Source: Micrasema longulum (taxonomy: Eukaryota; Arthropoda; Insecta; Trichoptera; Brachycentridae). Taken from it: 64,000 bases of DNA. How positions within the stretch are numbered: position 1 is the first letter of the stretch; every line of letters starts with the position of its first letter. The stretch spans positions 54,943 through 118,942 of the forward strand of contig JAGVSM010003816.1 in assembly GCA_022494885.1 (NCBI GenBank). Direction: 5' to 3'. The position numbers and the translations under genes were made by a program. The notes beneath the pieces were generated by a model, which was given only the letters and a program-made list of their open reading frames with translations, searched no databases and was not told the DNA's origin. Shown piece by piece: positions 11,380-22,339 of the stretch.

Positions 11380-11450
11380 CCAGAAATCGAATCCGGGGCG
11401 TCAACCATGGTAGGCGAATGCTCCAACCACTACACTGAAAGGTTAACGCA
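11380..11450 (-). repeat. tRNA-like SINE head
   Basis: The minus strand gives an A-box-like 'gtagtggttggagcattcg' and a B-box-like 'ggattcgatttctgg'. Same architecture as the other SINE heads in the window. The body is not recognisable. Confidence 0.5.
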
Positions 11451-11459
11451 TCTTCTCGG

Positions 11460-12015
11460 ACACAGAAAATAATGATAAAAGTACAAATGGTTTTATTCTG
11501 GAACGGAAATCAAACGAATTCCCTAAATCTTATGATGCCACCCTTGCGCCTGGCGGAGTAGAGTGTCACTCATTTAATTACCGATCCGCGGTACAGTACC
11601 TACCGGGAAATGGTGCAGAACGAATGGATATCCATTACGGAATTAAATGTGGAGAGATCCTGAAGATTAAGAAAGCCTACCAAACCAGATCGGATGCTGA
11701 GCCAAGTCGAGTGAATAATTACCAGGAGGTTTGCAGTGGTGGGGAAAAATAAGTCGAAGCCTGGAAAAATCAATCTGACGTATGACAAAAAGACAAATTA
11801 TTTCATTACTAACCACATCCTATATTTCGATTGCCCAGATCATAAAGTAAAATAAGACCGACAAGCAATTTTGTAAAACATTTTTCTCTCTATCTATAAG
11901 AGTTTTAAAATGAAAAGTTGAACACATAAACCTTAATAAGTCCATAGTTACTTTAGCTAAATTTACAGAAAAATCGTTTCTTTTTTGTCTCTCCTTTGTA
12001 TTCCTTTCTTTCTGC
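11460..12015. other. Single-copy gap
   Basis: 11520-11780 is GC-richer than its surroundings and starts with 'gatgccacccttgcgcc', recalling 13268 and 16360 (part of the S1-linked long repeat). It may be a diverged copy. No coding assignment. Confidence 0.3.
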
Positions 12016-12021
12016 CCTCCT

Positions 12022-12376
12022 AGTCCTCGTGGTGTAATGGTCAGCGTGTTTGCCTACAATTCAAGAGGTCTCCGGTTCAATTCCCGACATGTTTGATATG
12101 AAATATTGATTAAAAAAGGGTGTTCTAGAACTAGAATATTTTATAGTTCCTGGACTGGTACCTGAAGAGTAAGACTGATCATTGTACCTTAATGAAACTA
12201 AAATAATCAAGATTCACTGTGATTGGTGTACCAATGCAGTGCCCTATGCATCATTAGGCGCGTAAAGGGAATGCTGAGTCCTCAGTCTACACTTTAAACT
12301 AGGAAATTCGTTGCTTGCTTTATTTTTTTACGCCCGGATGGCACTTGACGCCAGGACCGTAAACTCTCTTGCTTGA
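12022..12376 (+). repeat. S1 SINE head and body, left part of a split repeat
   Basis: tRNA-like head (A box 'tggtgtaatggtcagcgtgt', B box GGTTCAATTCC), then the body with 'gaagagtaagactgatcatt' and 'tgccctatgcatcatt'. It continues to the block 'acgccaggaccgtaaactct'. The repeat is interrupted at about 12376 and resumes at 13249, as shown by the continuous version at 16070-16620. Confidence 0.7.
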
Positions 12377-12790
12377 GCTCTAGAACAACCGGTATTTAAA
12401 TGAAACAAATATTTTTCCCAACAATCTTTCATGCCTTTGATTTCAGGAAAACGCAGCAATTTGGTTACGAACTAACTCAAATCCTCACAAGCTGTGATTG
12501 TTTTATGAGCTATCGTCACCGTTTTAAGCTCTGAGAAATCAAAAGCTGCCCTTGTGATAATGAGACACTTCAAGATGTCCCTTATTTGTTGATGCATTAT
12601 CTTTTTTTAAACTTAGAGCGAATGCAGCTAGAGGCGCGATGTAGAAGTGTGGATGAAGACCTAAAAGATATCGTAACAGAAATAAGTCATAAGGACTTAT
12701 CGCGTGAGGTAATATCATGTATGGTAAAAATAGTAAAGGTATATGTTGGAATAAATACAAATAGGACACAATTTTTTATATATTTTTTTA
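12377..12790 (+). pseudogene. R1/I-like LINE C-terminal fragment, nested
   Basis: One frame (one stop just before) reads CPCDNETLQDVPYLLMHYLF then LNLERMQLEARCRSVDEDLK. The CxC...H zinc-binding tail is diagnostic of R1/I-type LINE ORF2 ends and resembles 6266-6454. It interrupts the S1-linked repeat. CTTGC occurs at both edges (near 12370 and 13250), compatible with a short target duplication, though 5 bp is weak evidence. Confidence 0.6.
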
Positions 12791-13240
12791 TACGGGAGTT
12801 GCTTTATTATTTATCTTGCTTATAATATACAAGGTTTATATTTCAAAAGTGGATTTTGCTGCAATTAAATATCTTAAAATTTATCTAAACTATTGGGATC
12901 AGGAGGGATATATTAATGTGGGCTAATCAGGAATGTCTCAGCATTTGCTCACGTGGAGAGGAAACCACTTAAAACTCTTCAGGAGAAGCCGGACACAAAA
13001 TGCCGAACACTCTCTAAATGAAATGGAAGGCTTATCAATAGTCCGGCTTCTCATAAATAAGTTTTCTGTAGTTTCCTCTTCTTAAAGCAAATTCGAAAAA
13101 GTTCCTTAACAAGGCCACAGCCGATTATTTCACCAGATCCTCACACTAAGGTTAGAATAATTAGAAGGAACATACTTTTTGCAGTTAATATAAACCTTGA
13201 ACATAATAAGCAAGACACAAAATAAGCAACTCCCATTAAA
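12789..13240. mobile_element. MITE-like element with ~55-bp TIRs
   Basis: 12789-12843 (GGGAGTTGCTTTATTATTTA then CTTGCTTATAATATACAAGG) is the imperfect reverse complement of 13185-13240. The inner ~340 bp has no coding potential. It lies at the 3' side of the R1/I-like fragment, so it inserted in or beside that LINE. Confidence 0.65.
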
Positions 13241-13248
13241 AAAACCCA

Positions 13249-13520
13249 CTTGCTAACTGGGGCTTAAGATGCCACCATTGAGTATCTTTACTACCATCCT
13301 CAACACAACGTTCTGCCCAACGCCATTGTCTCCCAATAGCCCATGGCACGAAGTATGTCCTGGTGACCTGTGTTTCGTGAAGACCTTTTGCACGCAGGCA
13401 ATACTATATAGTTTTGTCTCAGATCTCGATCATTGTCCACGTATAAAAAAACAATTTGTAGGACAAAAATTGTCTAGAAACATCGCCTCCGAGATAGACG
13501 AGCAGGCTTTTCCGCGGAAT
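13249..13520 (+). repeat. S1-linked long repeat, right part
   Basis: It resumes the repeat cut at 12376: 'acttgctaactggggc', then 'gatgccacc' and 'gccattgtctcccaa' align with 16345-16500. The repeat is not obviously protein-coding in either strand here. Confidence 0.6.
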
Positions 13521-15520
13521 GAATATTAACCCCACCACCCAGTGCGGCCTCCAGCGGCCACATTGTTCTCGTATGAACACGTACGGATAGGACCTTGCTA
13601 CTATAGCAAATTGCTTAAAGTAAACGTGTCGCTCCCAAAAAAAAATCCCCCGAAGGAAGCGGCAAAAAAAAATCTGTTTTTTTCAGCGCTTACCTGTGAA
13701 TTTCAGCTGAATTTCCATATTGTCCAGCGTTGAAAGTAGACAATATTGTCATATCTATTGTATTGTCCACATGTAAGCGGCCCTTTATATTAAAATATTA
13801 TACTGAGTATTTTTTTTTGTAAATGTGGATACGTATATATGTGTACATACGTGTTTGATGCATATATGTTGTAAACTGGAATCAATTTTCACGGAGGGGA
13901 TACGTTCTACATGCGCCAAAAAAATGAACAACACTGGATAGATTTATTTGTCTTAAAATATTGTTGACTCCTCTTCGTGCTGCTGCATATATCCTAACCA
14001 ATTTTCTGAACACATCCTATGGTCCTGTCCCTTTTCCCTTGGAGCTTCTCAATACTAACCGTAGCCCTGTTATAGGTCCTGCCGGATATACAGATCTGGT
14101 GGCTTCCAAAATAATTTCAAGGCTTTTAAAAAGTTTTGTTATCATTTCGCCGAATTAATCATGTCCAATTAATTTAATTCCAGGCAGTCGAGAATTCACT
14201 TCCCTCTTTTTTCAATCCAACGAAGTACATATTTTGTGCTTCTGGATTACTTTTTTTCAGCACAAAGATGCTAAGGCCACCAGATTACAGAGAGCTTCTT
14301 CGGGCAGCTTTTCTCGTTTGACAACGAGCAAATTTTCCGTGTATGAGGGCACCGCTAAAGAGACTTATGTCCTCAGATGCGGTGTGCGGTATGTGGTGGG
14401 CAAGTTGTTTAAAAATCAATTGAAGATTTGTAAAAAATACTAATTTTCGTTCGCATTATTTTGAAACATTGTAATATGTGTGGTATATGTACTTGTGTAT
14501 TTACTATATTAATATATATTTATATATATATATATATATATGTTTGTATTTGTAAGTTTGTTTATACAATCGTGCTGTAACATAAAACCAATCAGAACAC
14601 CACGCTCAAGTTTTTTATCCTACTTTTAAATTCACATGTCAACAATAAATCAATATAAAAAATATAATACAATAAATCAGCTAATGACAGCTCATAAGCT
14701 CAGTTAATTTCTTGATTTCTATTTTACCTTCTCACATACATAATCCATATCTTATGTTACAAAATTAATTGTTATGTATTTTAACAAATAAATGACAAAT
14801 TATTTTTTAAAAAACATTAAAAAATAATTATGGTTTTATTTAATTCTTTAAAGTACCGTCACTGCTAAACCATTTAATTCCAGGGATGAATTTTATTTTA
14901 ACGTTTATAGCTTTTGGTCTGTATTTTATCTTAAGAAATCAATGCCTCCCGCCGACGTTAAAGCCTCTCCCCATTTCCAACCCCTGTCCTTCCTGAAAAC
15001 TGTGACCAGATGTTTTTAATGACGATTTTTCAAGCGGTTTCAGACCACTAATTTCAGCACGCCAATTTTTATTGGCAAATCATGAAAACCGTTATTTCAC
15101 TGATAGTAAAATAAGGGTGGCTAAAGTATTAAAGATTACCCATTTTTAGTAATTTAATACCAGTTTATAGGGAGTTTAAAAAACGGGAAATTCATTAAGA
15201 CTGGGATCTTAAAAAAATACGAATGTAGATTTTCAAAGGCCAATTATACAAAAAAAAATTTTTTTTTGAAAGCTAAGTATATTATTTCCATATGTACAAA
15301 ATGTGTTTTTGTTTATGAACAGTATTAGTGAAATCGATCTGCATTATTTTTATTGACAATGGCATAAGCCGCGTTGACAAACAATAAAAATATTTGCATG
15401 AATAAATAAAATTAAAAATGGAATTGATATCAATAAAAGCAATAAATATGTACATTTTTCATTTCATGATGCTTAAACAATTCAAATAATTATATATTAT
15501 ATTTGTTGATTGTATATATA
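13521..15520. other. Gap with microsatellite and unassigned frames
   Basis: 13540-13780 is single-copy and GC-richer. 13961-14443 holds two short frames with no family resemblance. A (TA)n run lies at 14517-14541. 14680-14740 looks like a degraded P element ('gctcataagctc'). The rest is A+T-rich. No gene supported. Confidence 0.3.
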
Positions 15521-15524
15521 TGTT

Positions 15525-15925
15525 TTTTTTGCACCCCAATAGGCCAGAAGCCCCAATTACAGTGATGAGTTACTTCACAGAATACCCAGGATTAAGAAAA
15601 AAACACATTAAACTTTTTATTTATTTATTTATTTGACACATTATATACATATACAATAAATATACATATAAGGGCAGGCATATTGCCTTAAGGCAATTTC
15701 TTCCTACCTACCGAAACCGTTTAGTTTGAGAAAATTATAAATACATATACATATTGAATCTTAAAATTTTATTCAAAAATTAAAAGCTAAGATTAACAAA
15801 AATAAATATATATATAAAAAAAATAACACTATACTATGTATATTATTGTGTTCTCACTAGGAATCGCACCAAGATCCTGCCGTGTATGAGTCAAGCGTCT
15901 TGACCACTACACCACGGAGGCCGAC
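15525..15925 (-). repeat. S3 SINE split by another repeat
   Basis: The minus-strand tRNA-like head (15925-15850: 'ggcctccgtggtgtagtggt' and GCGATTCC) and the tail (15600-15530: 'aattggggcttctggcctat') are separated by about 240 bp not present in S3 copies at 31885-32040 and 46955-47105. The insert contains 'ggcaatttcttcctacctac', which recurs inverted at 51000-51040. Confidence 0.6.
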
Positions 15926-16069
15926 ATATAGGTACTTATGTAATAAACAACAATAAGAATTAGAATAAAGTATCTAATGACATTATGCTTTACATAATAT
16001 ATATACATATATACAATACTGCACATAAGTGGGTAGGTACAAAATTTAATGTGTTATAAAATTATAATT

Positions 16070-16620
16070 GTTTATGTACTGGCACCTGAAGCGTAAGACT
16101 GATCACTTTAAATTCCTTAAACGAATGATCGAAATACGCTGCATGTATTATAAAATGCAGTTCCCTTTATCGCCTTTGAACGCAAAAAGGCTTAGAATCC
16201 GCTCTAAATATTTAGTATGTTTTTAAGGTTGTTCGTCTTCTTTCTCCTGGATCAGTCCTCAGTCAACACGTCGAACTAGGAGTTTTTGTTTCTTGGTTTC
16301 TATTTTACGTCCGGTTACCACCTGACGCCAAGACAGTAACCCCTCTTGCCAACTGGGCCTTTGATGCCACCGTTGACCACTGTTCTTTTGCTGACATCTA
16401 CAAACAACACAACGTCTTGCCCGACGCCATTGTCTCCCAACAGCCAATTGCCCGAAGTAGGTCCAGGTGGCCTGAGAGAAAATTTGTGTCCCTCCCGCCT
16501 GTTCCGCCGTACTGATGTACTTCATCTCCGCCATCACAGCCGTTGAGGTCTTCGCCCGTAACCCTGGGCATGGGATCACGTAGCACCCCGCAATACTGGA
16601 TACTCACCCAAACTTAGTCA
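16070..16620 (+). repeat. S1-linked long repeat, uninterrupted
   Basis: 5'-truncated S1 body ('gaagcgtaagactgatcact') continuing without a break into 'cctgacgccaagacagtaac' and 'gccattgtctcccaacagcc'. This is the intact reference for the split copy at 12022-13520. A minus-strand 106-codon frame (16579-16259) is arginine/tryptophan/cysteine-rich; I do not recognise it and suspect it is incidental. Confidence 0.6.
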
Positions 16621-16659
16621 AACTTAGAAATGTGCCTACTCCGCAACGTTGACGCGCTG

Positions 16660-17345
16660 AATAAGAATTATTTATTTATTTATTTAACTTTTTGAACATA
16701 GTGTTATTTTTACATTGGAAGGCTAATTGCTAAATTTTTCCAACCAACCAATAAAATAAAAGTTTTATTTTTATAATTCAAGTAACAGAACATATTCAAT
16801 AAAAAAAATATTAAGAAGCTAAAGAAATAAAAAAAAGAAATAAACGTAATAAATTACAACAATGTTTGATTACGTCCAAATGCTTGCAGACTGGCTGGAT
16901 TTCCTCAGATTTAGTAATAAATTACCTTTAATCAAAACTATTACTCAATGGAAAAAAAGAGGAAAAAAGAAAAAGAAAAGGAGGAGAGATTAAGGAAGAG
17001 AAAGGAGATGTTTCTTCAGACGTGATTTAAACAGAGATAATGTAGTAACATATTTGATGGTGGATGGGAGATGATTCCACAGTCGAGCCGCATGGACACT
17101 ATATGAATTAGAGAAGAAAGAGGAGTTGTGGATGGGTATTAAGAGAGTGTCTTGAAAATTAGAACAAAGAGGTAAACCATGAACTGATAAGCGTTGAAAT
17201 TTTTCACGCAGGTTTATAGGAGCGTTAGGACTATGAAGTACATTGAACAGAAGTGAGAGGGAGTGGTAGTCTCTCCGCTGTCTAATTATGAGCCATTTCA
17301 GTTGCCTAAGATAATCAGTCTATTCGATAATTACTCTAGTGAGAA
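16660..17345 (-). pseudogene. LINE-J (jockey-like) ORF2 C-terminus and 3' UTR
   Basis: The minus strand from ~17330 reads DYLRQLKWLIIRQRRDYHSL, LFNVLHSPNAPINLREKF and SVHAARLWNHLPSTIKYVTT then FKSRLKKHLL-stop: a textbook jockey/CR1-type C-terminus. The 3' UTR ends in a (AAAT)n tail at about 16675. It is 5'-truncated before the RT core. The second copy at 38816-39724 contains the RT YADD box but lacks about 250 bp of the C-terminus. A 56-bp A module is inserted in this UTR (16858-16913). Confidence 0.8.
16846..16925 (+). repeat. Solo A module with 12-bp target duplication
   Basis: A 56-bp A arm (16858-16913; AATGTTTGATTACGTCCAAA ... GGCTGGATTTCCTC) is bounded by perfect copies of GTAATAAATTAC (16846-16857 and 16914-16925). 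The paralogous LINE-J site near 39530 has a single TAAATTAC-containing version and no A arm. The A module can therefore insert on its own. Confidence 0.75.
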
Positions 17346-18135
17346 CTGAGAAGGTAACTCAGTTCTCCAGGAACCGGGTAAATAGTATCATGCCTACAAA
17401 CCATCGCTCAAGACTAAGGGCTAATAACTTACAACAAAAGCCTTCAACGTTATTCCAAATTTGTAAAAAAACTTTGGTAAAACTTTCTTTTTAAAAAACA
17501 GTAAAATAAATTTCAGTCGTTCCAGAAGATCCTTAATGCTTAGAAGGATTTCTCAAATCGGAAACCAAAAATCATTATACAGTCTTAAGTCAAGTAAGCC
17601 TCAAATCTTTCGATTTTCGTTTCGCCGGAAGCCGTATCACGAAACCCCATGAAACATTCATTAAGGGCGCATTTGGCCGGAAACCATCTTGTCCTAAACG
17701 AATACCGATTTTTCAATTTTGAATTCAAATCCAGTTCCGTTTTTATTTTTTGATACATTACGGTATTATTTACTTTATTTCTGTTATTTACAATATTTAG
17801 ATGATATTTATTTATTTATTAAATTAAAAAGTACACATGGATAAAAATTAAGATACACAAACAATGAATACGTTTAAAAAATACAAAAACCTCGCCAAGC
17901 AACTTTTTGTGGTTTGTAAGTGAAATTTACCTACATAAATATATTATTAATCCTTCTTAAAAATAAATATATTAACATGCACAGTTACAGTAAAAATAAG
18001 AAGAAAAAAAACAAGAAAAAAAAAACTTATATCTTGAAATAAAACAATAAACATAAAATTTAAACTTGAACACATTATTTATAGACAATCAATATAAAAA
18101 ATCTTGATTAAGAAATTTCTAATTTTATTCTTGTT
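17346..18135. other. Gap, no gene
   Basis: A+T-rich with scattered single-copy stretches (17580-17720 is less A+T-rich). No recognisable coding or repeat copy. Confidence 0.3.
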
Positions 18136-18139
18136 ATTC

Positions 18140-18352
18140 TTGTTATCATTCATATTTTGAGTATGTTTCAATGTTTATAAACGAGGACCGATTTTAATCC
18201 CTGGGAGTTATGAAGATTGAAAATTTTTAATATATTACAACAGAGACGAAGAACATTTTAGATAAGTAAAAAACAGGTCATAAGCCCTGTGGATGCCTTG
18301 ACTTCTATATTTCCATCTATTAATTGTTCTTCTTCTCTGTTGTAATATATTT
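18140..18352. repeat. A arm plus internally deleted P element
   Basis: An A arm (18145-18210, ending 'ccctgggagtt') is followed by a 120-bp P at about 18230-18350. Its ends are inverted copies of ATATTACAACAGAGACGAAG. The core has been lost, leaving only 'caggtcataagccctg' between the arms. Confidence 0.7.
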
Positions 18353-18394
18353 AAGTATTTCTAGTCTATAAAAACGTAGAACTAATATTGACTC

Positions 18395-18782
18395 CATATA
18401 TACGGCATACTAAATGGTATAATCGATGTTCCATCATTACTGGGACAAGTAAAATTCAATATTCCGACTCGTAGATTGAGAAACAATGAAGTACTGTTCA
18501 TCGATCAGCAAAGAACAAACTATGGCCTAAATTCTCCAATGACCCGTCTTTGTCGTATTGTTAACTCAAGACAAGATCTGGCCTTTTTTGGTTTAAGTTT
18601 ACAACGATTTAAACGAGCACTAAATAAATAGTCCAGATCTTGTCTCTATGTCCCTTATGTTTGTCAATGCTTCTTTTTTTTTTTTTTAAATGTTTTAAAC
18701 TATTCTTTTATTGTAAAATTTAAACCCTATAAATTGTATACATGGACAATGTCCGTTAATAAATAAATATATATATTAACAG
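18395..18782 (+). pseudogene. CR1/jockey-like LINE C-terminus
   Basis: One frame reads GIIDVPSLLGQVKFNIPTRR, LRNNEVLFIDQQRTNYGLNS, PMTRLCRIVN then a final GLSLQRFKRALNK-stop. This arrangement (IPTRRLR, a TNYG motif and a closing FKRxLxK helix) is the ORF2 C-terminus of CR1/jockey-type LINEs. The 3' UTR ends in AATAAATA repeats at 18765-18780. 5'-truncated. Confidence 0.7.
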
Positions 18783-18784
18783 CT

Positions 18785-19065
18785 TCCTAGGGGGTTGAAT
18801 TCAGTCCTAGTCTACAAAAATTTGGACAAACTCAAAACATTGTTGATAAATCCACTTGGTATAAGAAAAAGTAAAAAAATTGAAAGTATTTTCCCTAGTA
18901 TGTGGGTGAAATAATTCAATCTGTGAATCTCACCCGCATCAATAAAGGTTTCAGCTTTTTAATTTCATAATCATCGACAGATGGAAGAATCGAAGGAATA
19001 AACATGTTCAAATATAGGCAGAATGGTGAATGTTACACAGTTTGTAAAGTAGCCACTTAAACGGG
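18785..19065 (+). repeat. A arm plus P element half
   Basis: 18786-18850 is the A arm in reverse orientation ('gtctacaaaaatttggacaa', 'ctcaaaacattgttga'). Then comes the 'catcaataaaggtttcagct' block, then 'gcagaatggtgaatgttaca'. It is cut off at 19062, exactly where the S2 SINE begins. Confidence 0.65.
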
Positions 19066-19067
19066 TC

Positions 19068-19250
19068 GTGGTCCTGTGGCAAGTGTCTCGGACTCACGGA
19101 TCAAAGGTCCGTGGTTTGTATCCCACTCTACCCCAACTTGATCCCCATTTTCTACTAGTGAGTTATTTACAACTCGTTGAAAATGGCCCTCAAAATTAAA
19201 TATTTGGGTATATCATAAAAACTCAAATATGTATTTTTAATTATAAAAAA
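19068..19250 (+). repeat. S2 SINE
   Basis: tRNA-like head ('tcgtggtcctgtggcaagtg' and B-box-like 'cgtggtttgtatccc'), then a body with 'ttctactagtgagttattta' and 'aatatttgggtatatcat', ending in an A-run at 19244-19260. The same layout recurs at 47300-47470. It is followed at 19262-19335 by another reverse A arm. Confidence 0.6.
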
Positions 19251-19261
19251 AAAAAAAAAAA

Positions 19262-19335
19262 TACAAATGACAGCTCCCTAGGGGTTGAATCCAGCCCTTG
19301 TCCATAAAAATTTGAACAAACTCATAACATTATTG
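19262..19335 (-). repeat. A arm
   Basis: Reverse-orientation A module ('cctaggggttgaatccagcc', 'atttgaacaaactcataaca'). No P core adjoins it. Confidence 0.6.
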
Positions 19336-19384
19336 AAATTGATTGAAAATGAGAGGGAAAACATCTTTGAGACAGGAATATATT

Positions 19385-20150
19385 AAGTTAAGTTGTCAAC
19401 TCGTAAAAGACTGTGGTAAATAATACCTTTGCGCGCAGTGATGTAACATCGTGTTACCGCTAGTAAAAAACGGTATATTCTCAAGTTCAGACATTTGAAA
19501 AAAAAACATGGAAACATACGGTTAAATAATTTATTTTTCATCATTTATGCAAATAAACATATAATGATGCATTAGTAAAGTAAAATAAATGTAAAGTCAT
19601 AAATACGCCGCTAATATTACGCGCGTGCGTCCCCCATCACTGTCGTAAACCGACTGAATATGTTACTGTTTTACACAACACCTTCCGCAAAACAGCGTCT
19701 CTGTCTTCCTTATCATGAGTTCTATCTTCGTGCTCTCTCTTATACATATTTATTTAAATTTTTATTCCAGTAAAATGGCTATAAAGTGCAGAGCCAATTC
19801 TACCATATAAACATGAACATAAATATAAATATAAACAAAAATATAACAATAAACATAAATATAACAATAAACGTACATCTAAACATAAAATAAAATTTTC
19901 TATTGCAGCACTTATGGTGGTCTTAACATATCGCGCCATCGCTTGAACAACGGTGATTGGATCCACTCTGCAGTGGATACATATGATATGTATAGCTCAA
20001 TAAGGCGGATATTCATTCTTTGCATAGCAAGGATAAATATTTTTTTTATTAACATCCAGCATAGTTATACAAATTTTACTTTCCAAATCCGGTGTGAAAA
20101 TGTCCATTCAAAAATTTTGAAAAATACGAATTCATCATTTTAAAAAATAA
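19385..20150. repeat. Repeat R, copy 1
   Basis: Long non-coding repeat shared with 38745-40150: 'gactgtggtaaataat', 'gatgtaacatcgtgttaccg', 'gcatttatgcaaataaacat'-type blocks, 'cgcgcgtgcgtcccccatca', and 'aaatccggtgtgaaaatgtc' at the end. A ~250-bp segment (about 19745-20005) is not shared with copy 2 and may be an insertion. No TIRs or coding region identified, so its class is unknown. Confidence 0.65.
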
Positions 20151-20880
20151 GAGAGATATATCAGGGCTTGTGTCCTTTGTCGACTAGTGTGACATCACAG
20201 CCACACAAAAGTTAATATAATTTCTTAAAGTCGTTTTAATACCTATAAGTATATAATTTTTTTGGTAATAACATTTGACAAAATCCTCGAATCAAAATAT
20301 TAAATTTCCGCTATGTATGAAAGCAGCAATTTTTTGGTTAAATAAATACGTATTCATTTCTATTCTAAGAACTACAAGGCATAATCGAAAGTCGAGCCTA
20401 GATTATTCCCAAAGCGTTAAGGGTAGCCCATGTTATCCTGGAAGTATTAGGAATAATTCCGATACTATTAAAACATCCCCACCGCGAATTGTCCCCGCTG
20501 GGGGGGTGAGATTGTGGGGGGGGCAGAAGATGTTTGGGAGGGGGTAAGGGTGAGCTAAGAACCCCCAAAGGCGCCCGTTCGAATCAAACCCATCAAAACT
20601 AATTCTGACTAATTGTTGTTCGTTATTCGGCTAAAACAGACGGGACTCTGCAACGGACCAATTGTAACCACGTATTAAAATATCATAGCTGACCGTAAAA
20701 CGTAGAGATAATAAAAAGATAATATATTGTAAACATGCACACAAATGACGGCTGCTTGCTTAAAAATCTTTAAAAACAATATTTAAATATCATATTTTTA
20801 TCATAAACTTTACTGCCCACACAAATTTAAAATAAAGATTTGGTCATGATATTCACAACTACAATACGTGTTATTTAGGG
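20151..20880. other. Single-copy gap with G-rich block
   Basis: 20460-20560 is unusually G-rich with repeated runs of 4-8 G (GGGGGGG near 20516-20522), in strong contrast to the surroundings. A frame at 20275-20547 has no resemblance to known proteins. No gene supported. Confidence 0.3.
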
Positions 20881-20884
20881 AATC

Positions 20885-21060
20885 TTCATGTATTTAAGTT
20901 TTGCTCAAAAAAGTTCCTCAGAAGGTCTCTGGAAAATATTGGCCATTCCAAATTTAATAAATTGCCAGATGAGCTAAAACACGAAAAGTCGAATAGCAAA
21001 TACTAAAGTGCCGCAATTGAAAAATATAACTCAAATCTTTGAGATAGTGATAGTTATTTA
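20885..21060 (+). pseudogene. LINE C-terminal scrap
   Basis: A short frame reads FNKLPDELKHEKSNSK, the 'N-x-LP-x-E-L/I-K' motif typical of CR1/jockey ORF2 ends. It directly precedes the 148-bp tandem array, which is probably its 3' UTR. Confidence 0.45.
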
Positions 21061-21135
21061 TGTTTTTTTTATATAAATGGTGTAAAGTTCTATGTTCAAT
21101 GTTTCTTTTGTTAGATTTTCTTACTATTTTGGATG

Positions 21136-21575
21136 TATTAACTATGCATGATATTATATATTGTCAAAAAAATGATTTCTATTTATGTACGGTCCCAAAT
21201 GAGTTATTTTTAATAACTCTGGGAAGTATAATATGTACTCTATGTATTTTGTGTTTAATTTGTAAAAATGGAATATGAAGATCTATTAACTATGCATGAT
21301 ATTATATGTTGTCAAAAAAAATATTTCTATTTATGTACGGTCCCAAATGAGTTATTTTTAATAACTCTGGGGAGTAAAATATATACTTTACATATTTTTT
21401 GTTTAATTTGTAAAAATGGAATATGAAGATCTATTAACTATGCATGATATTATATATTGTCAAAAAAAATATTTCTATTTATGTACGGTCCCAAATGAGT
21501 TATTTTTAATAACTCTGGGGAGTATAATATGTACTTTATATATTTTTTGTTTGATTTGTAAAAATGGAATATGAT
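21136..21575 (+). repeat. 148-bp tandem repeat, 3 copies
   Basis: Units begin TATTAACTATGCATGATATT at 21136, 21284 and 21432, an exact 148-bp period with few differences (mostly within an A-run and near 'ggagtataatatg'). The third unit ends at about 21575, where a P element starts. The near identity implies recent amplification or homogenisation. Confidence 0.9.
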
Positions 21576-21584
21576 GGTCTGGGC

Positions 21585-21905
21585 TTATATTTACAGGGCT
21601 AATGACCTGTCACTCTAAGTGGCCACTTTACACACCGTGTAACATTCACCATTCCGCCTATGTTTAAACATCATCATTTCCTCAACTCTTCAATATGTTG
21701 ACTTTAGCGAAGTAAAAGAGCTAAAACCTTTATCATGGGGGTGAAATTCATCCGGCTGAACCATTTTACCTTCTAGGCAACGCCTGAAAACATTTTTTTA
21801 AATTTTATTCTTCTTATAATAGTTATTTTAATCACCAATGTTTGAGTACATCAAAATGTTTGTAGACAGGCTGGATTTCCTCCCAAGGGAGTTACAATTA
21901 AGATA
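21585..21905 (-). repeat. P element and A arm
   Basis: P core in the 'gtgtaacattcaccattccg' orientation, then the 'aaaacctttatcatgggggt' block and 'ggcaacgcctgaaaacattt'. The A arm follows at 21835-21895 (ATGTTTGAGTACATCAAAAT ... CTCCCAAGGGAGTT). Confidence 0.6.
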
Positions 21906-22184
21906 ATCCGGACTGTTGACGGACATCGACAGACCTTTCCTTATACTTAAACAGTGTTCGTCATTTCTTGGAGAGCTTATGGAGGCGCAAATTTGATCGA
22001 CTCATTTCAAATACCATTATTAATAATTTGCAAAACTCTTAACTGCTAAAATTTTCAAATAATTTAAAACACCTCCTCCCAGAAACCTACCAATATCAAA
22101 CGTATCGCTCTACCCTAAGAAGAGAAATATCCACTTTCGGAAGTCAGCCCTATCCCATCGCCATATTTCTTACTAATATCATAA

Positions 22185-22310
22185 TTTTAATCAATAATAT
22201 TTTGAGTATGTCCAAATGATTATAATAAATTTAGATCTTAATAACTCCCCGGGAGCAAATTCTGTGTCTACAATCATTTGGACGTACTCAAAACATTGTT
22301 GAAAAACATA
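22185..22310. repeat. A-A' palindrome
   Basis: Two A arms in inverted orientation with almost no spacer: 'ttttgagtatgtccaaatga' (22198) and its reverse complement 'catttggacgtactcaaaac' (22277). 'ctccccgggag' lies between them. This is the smallest foldback form of the A module. Confidence 0.65.
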
Positions 22311-22339
22311 TTTTTTGATAATTTATCATCTTTATTTCT

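Noticed and set aside
16259..16579. 106-codon minus-strand frame as a gene
   Set aside because: It lies across a repeat shared with 12.3-13.5 kb, where the frame is not preserved.
21136..21575. CRISPR or phage-type repeats
   Set aside because: 148-bp direct tandem units with no spacers; ordinary minisatellite or LINE UTR repeat.
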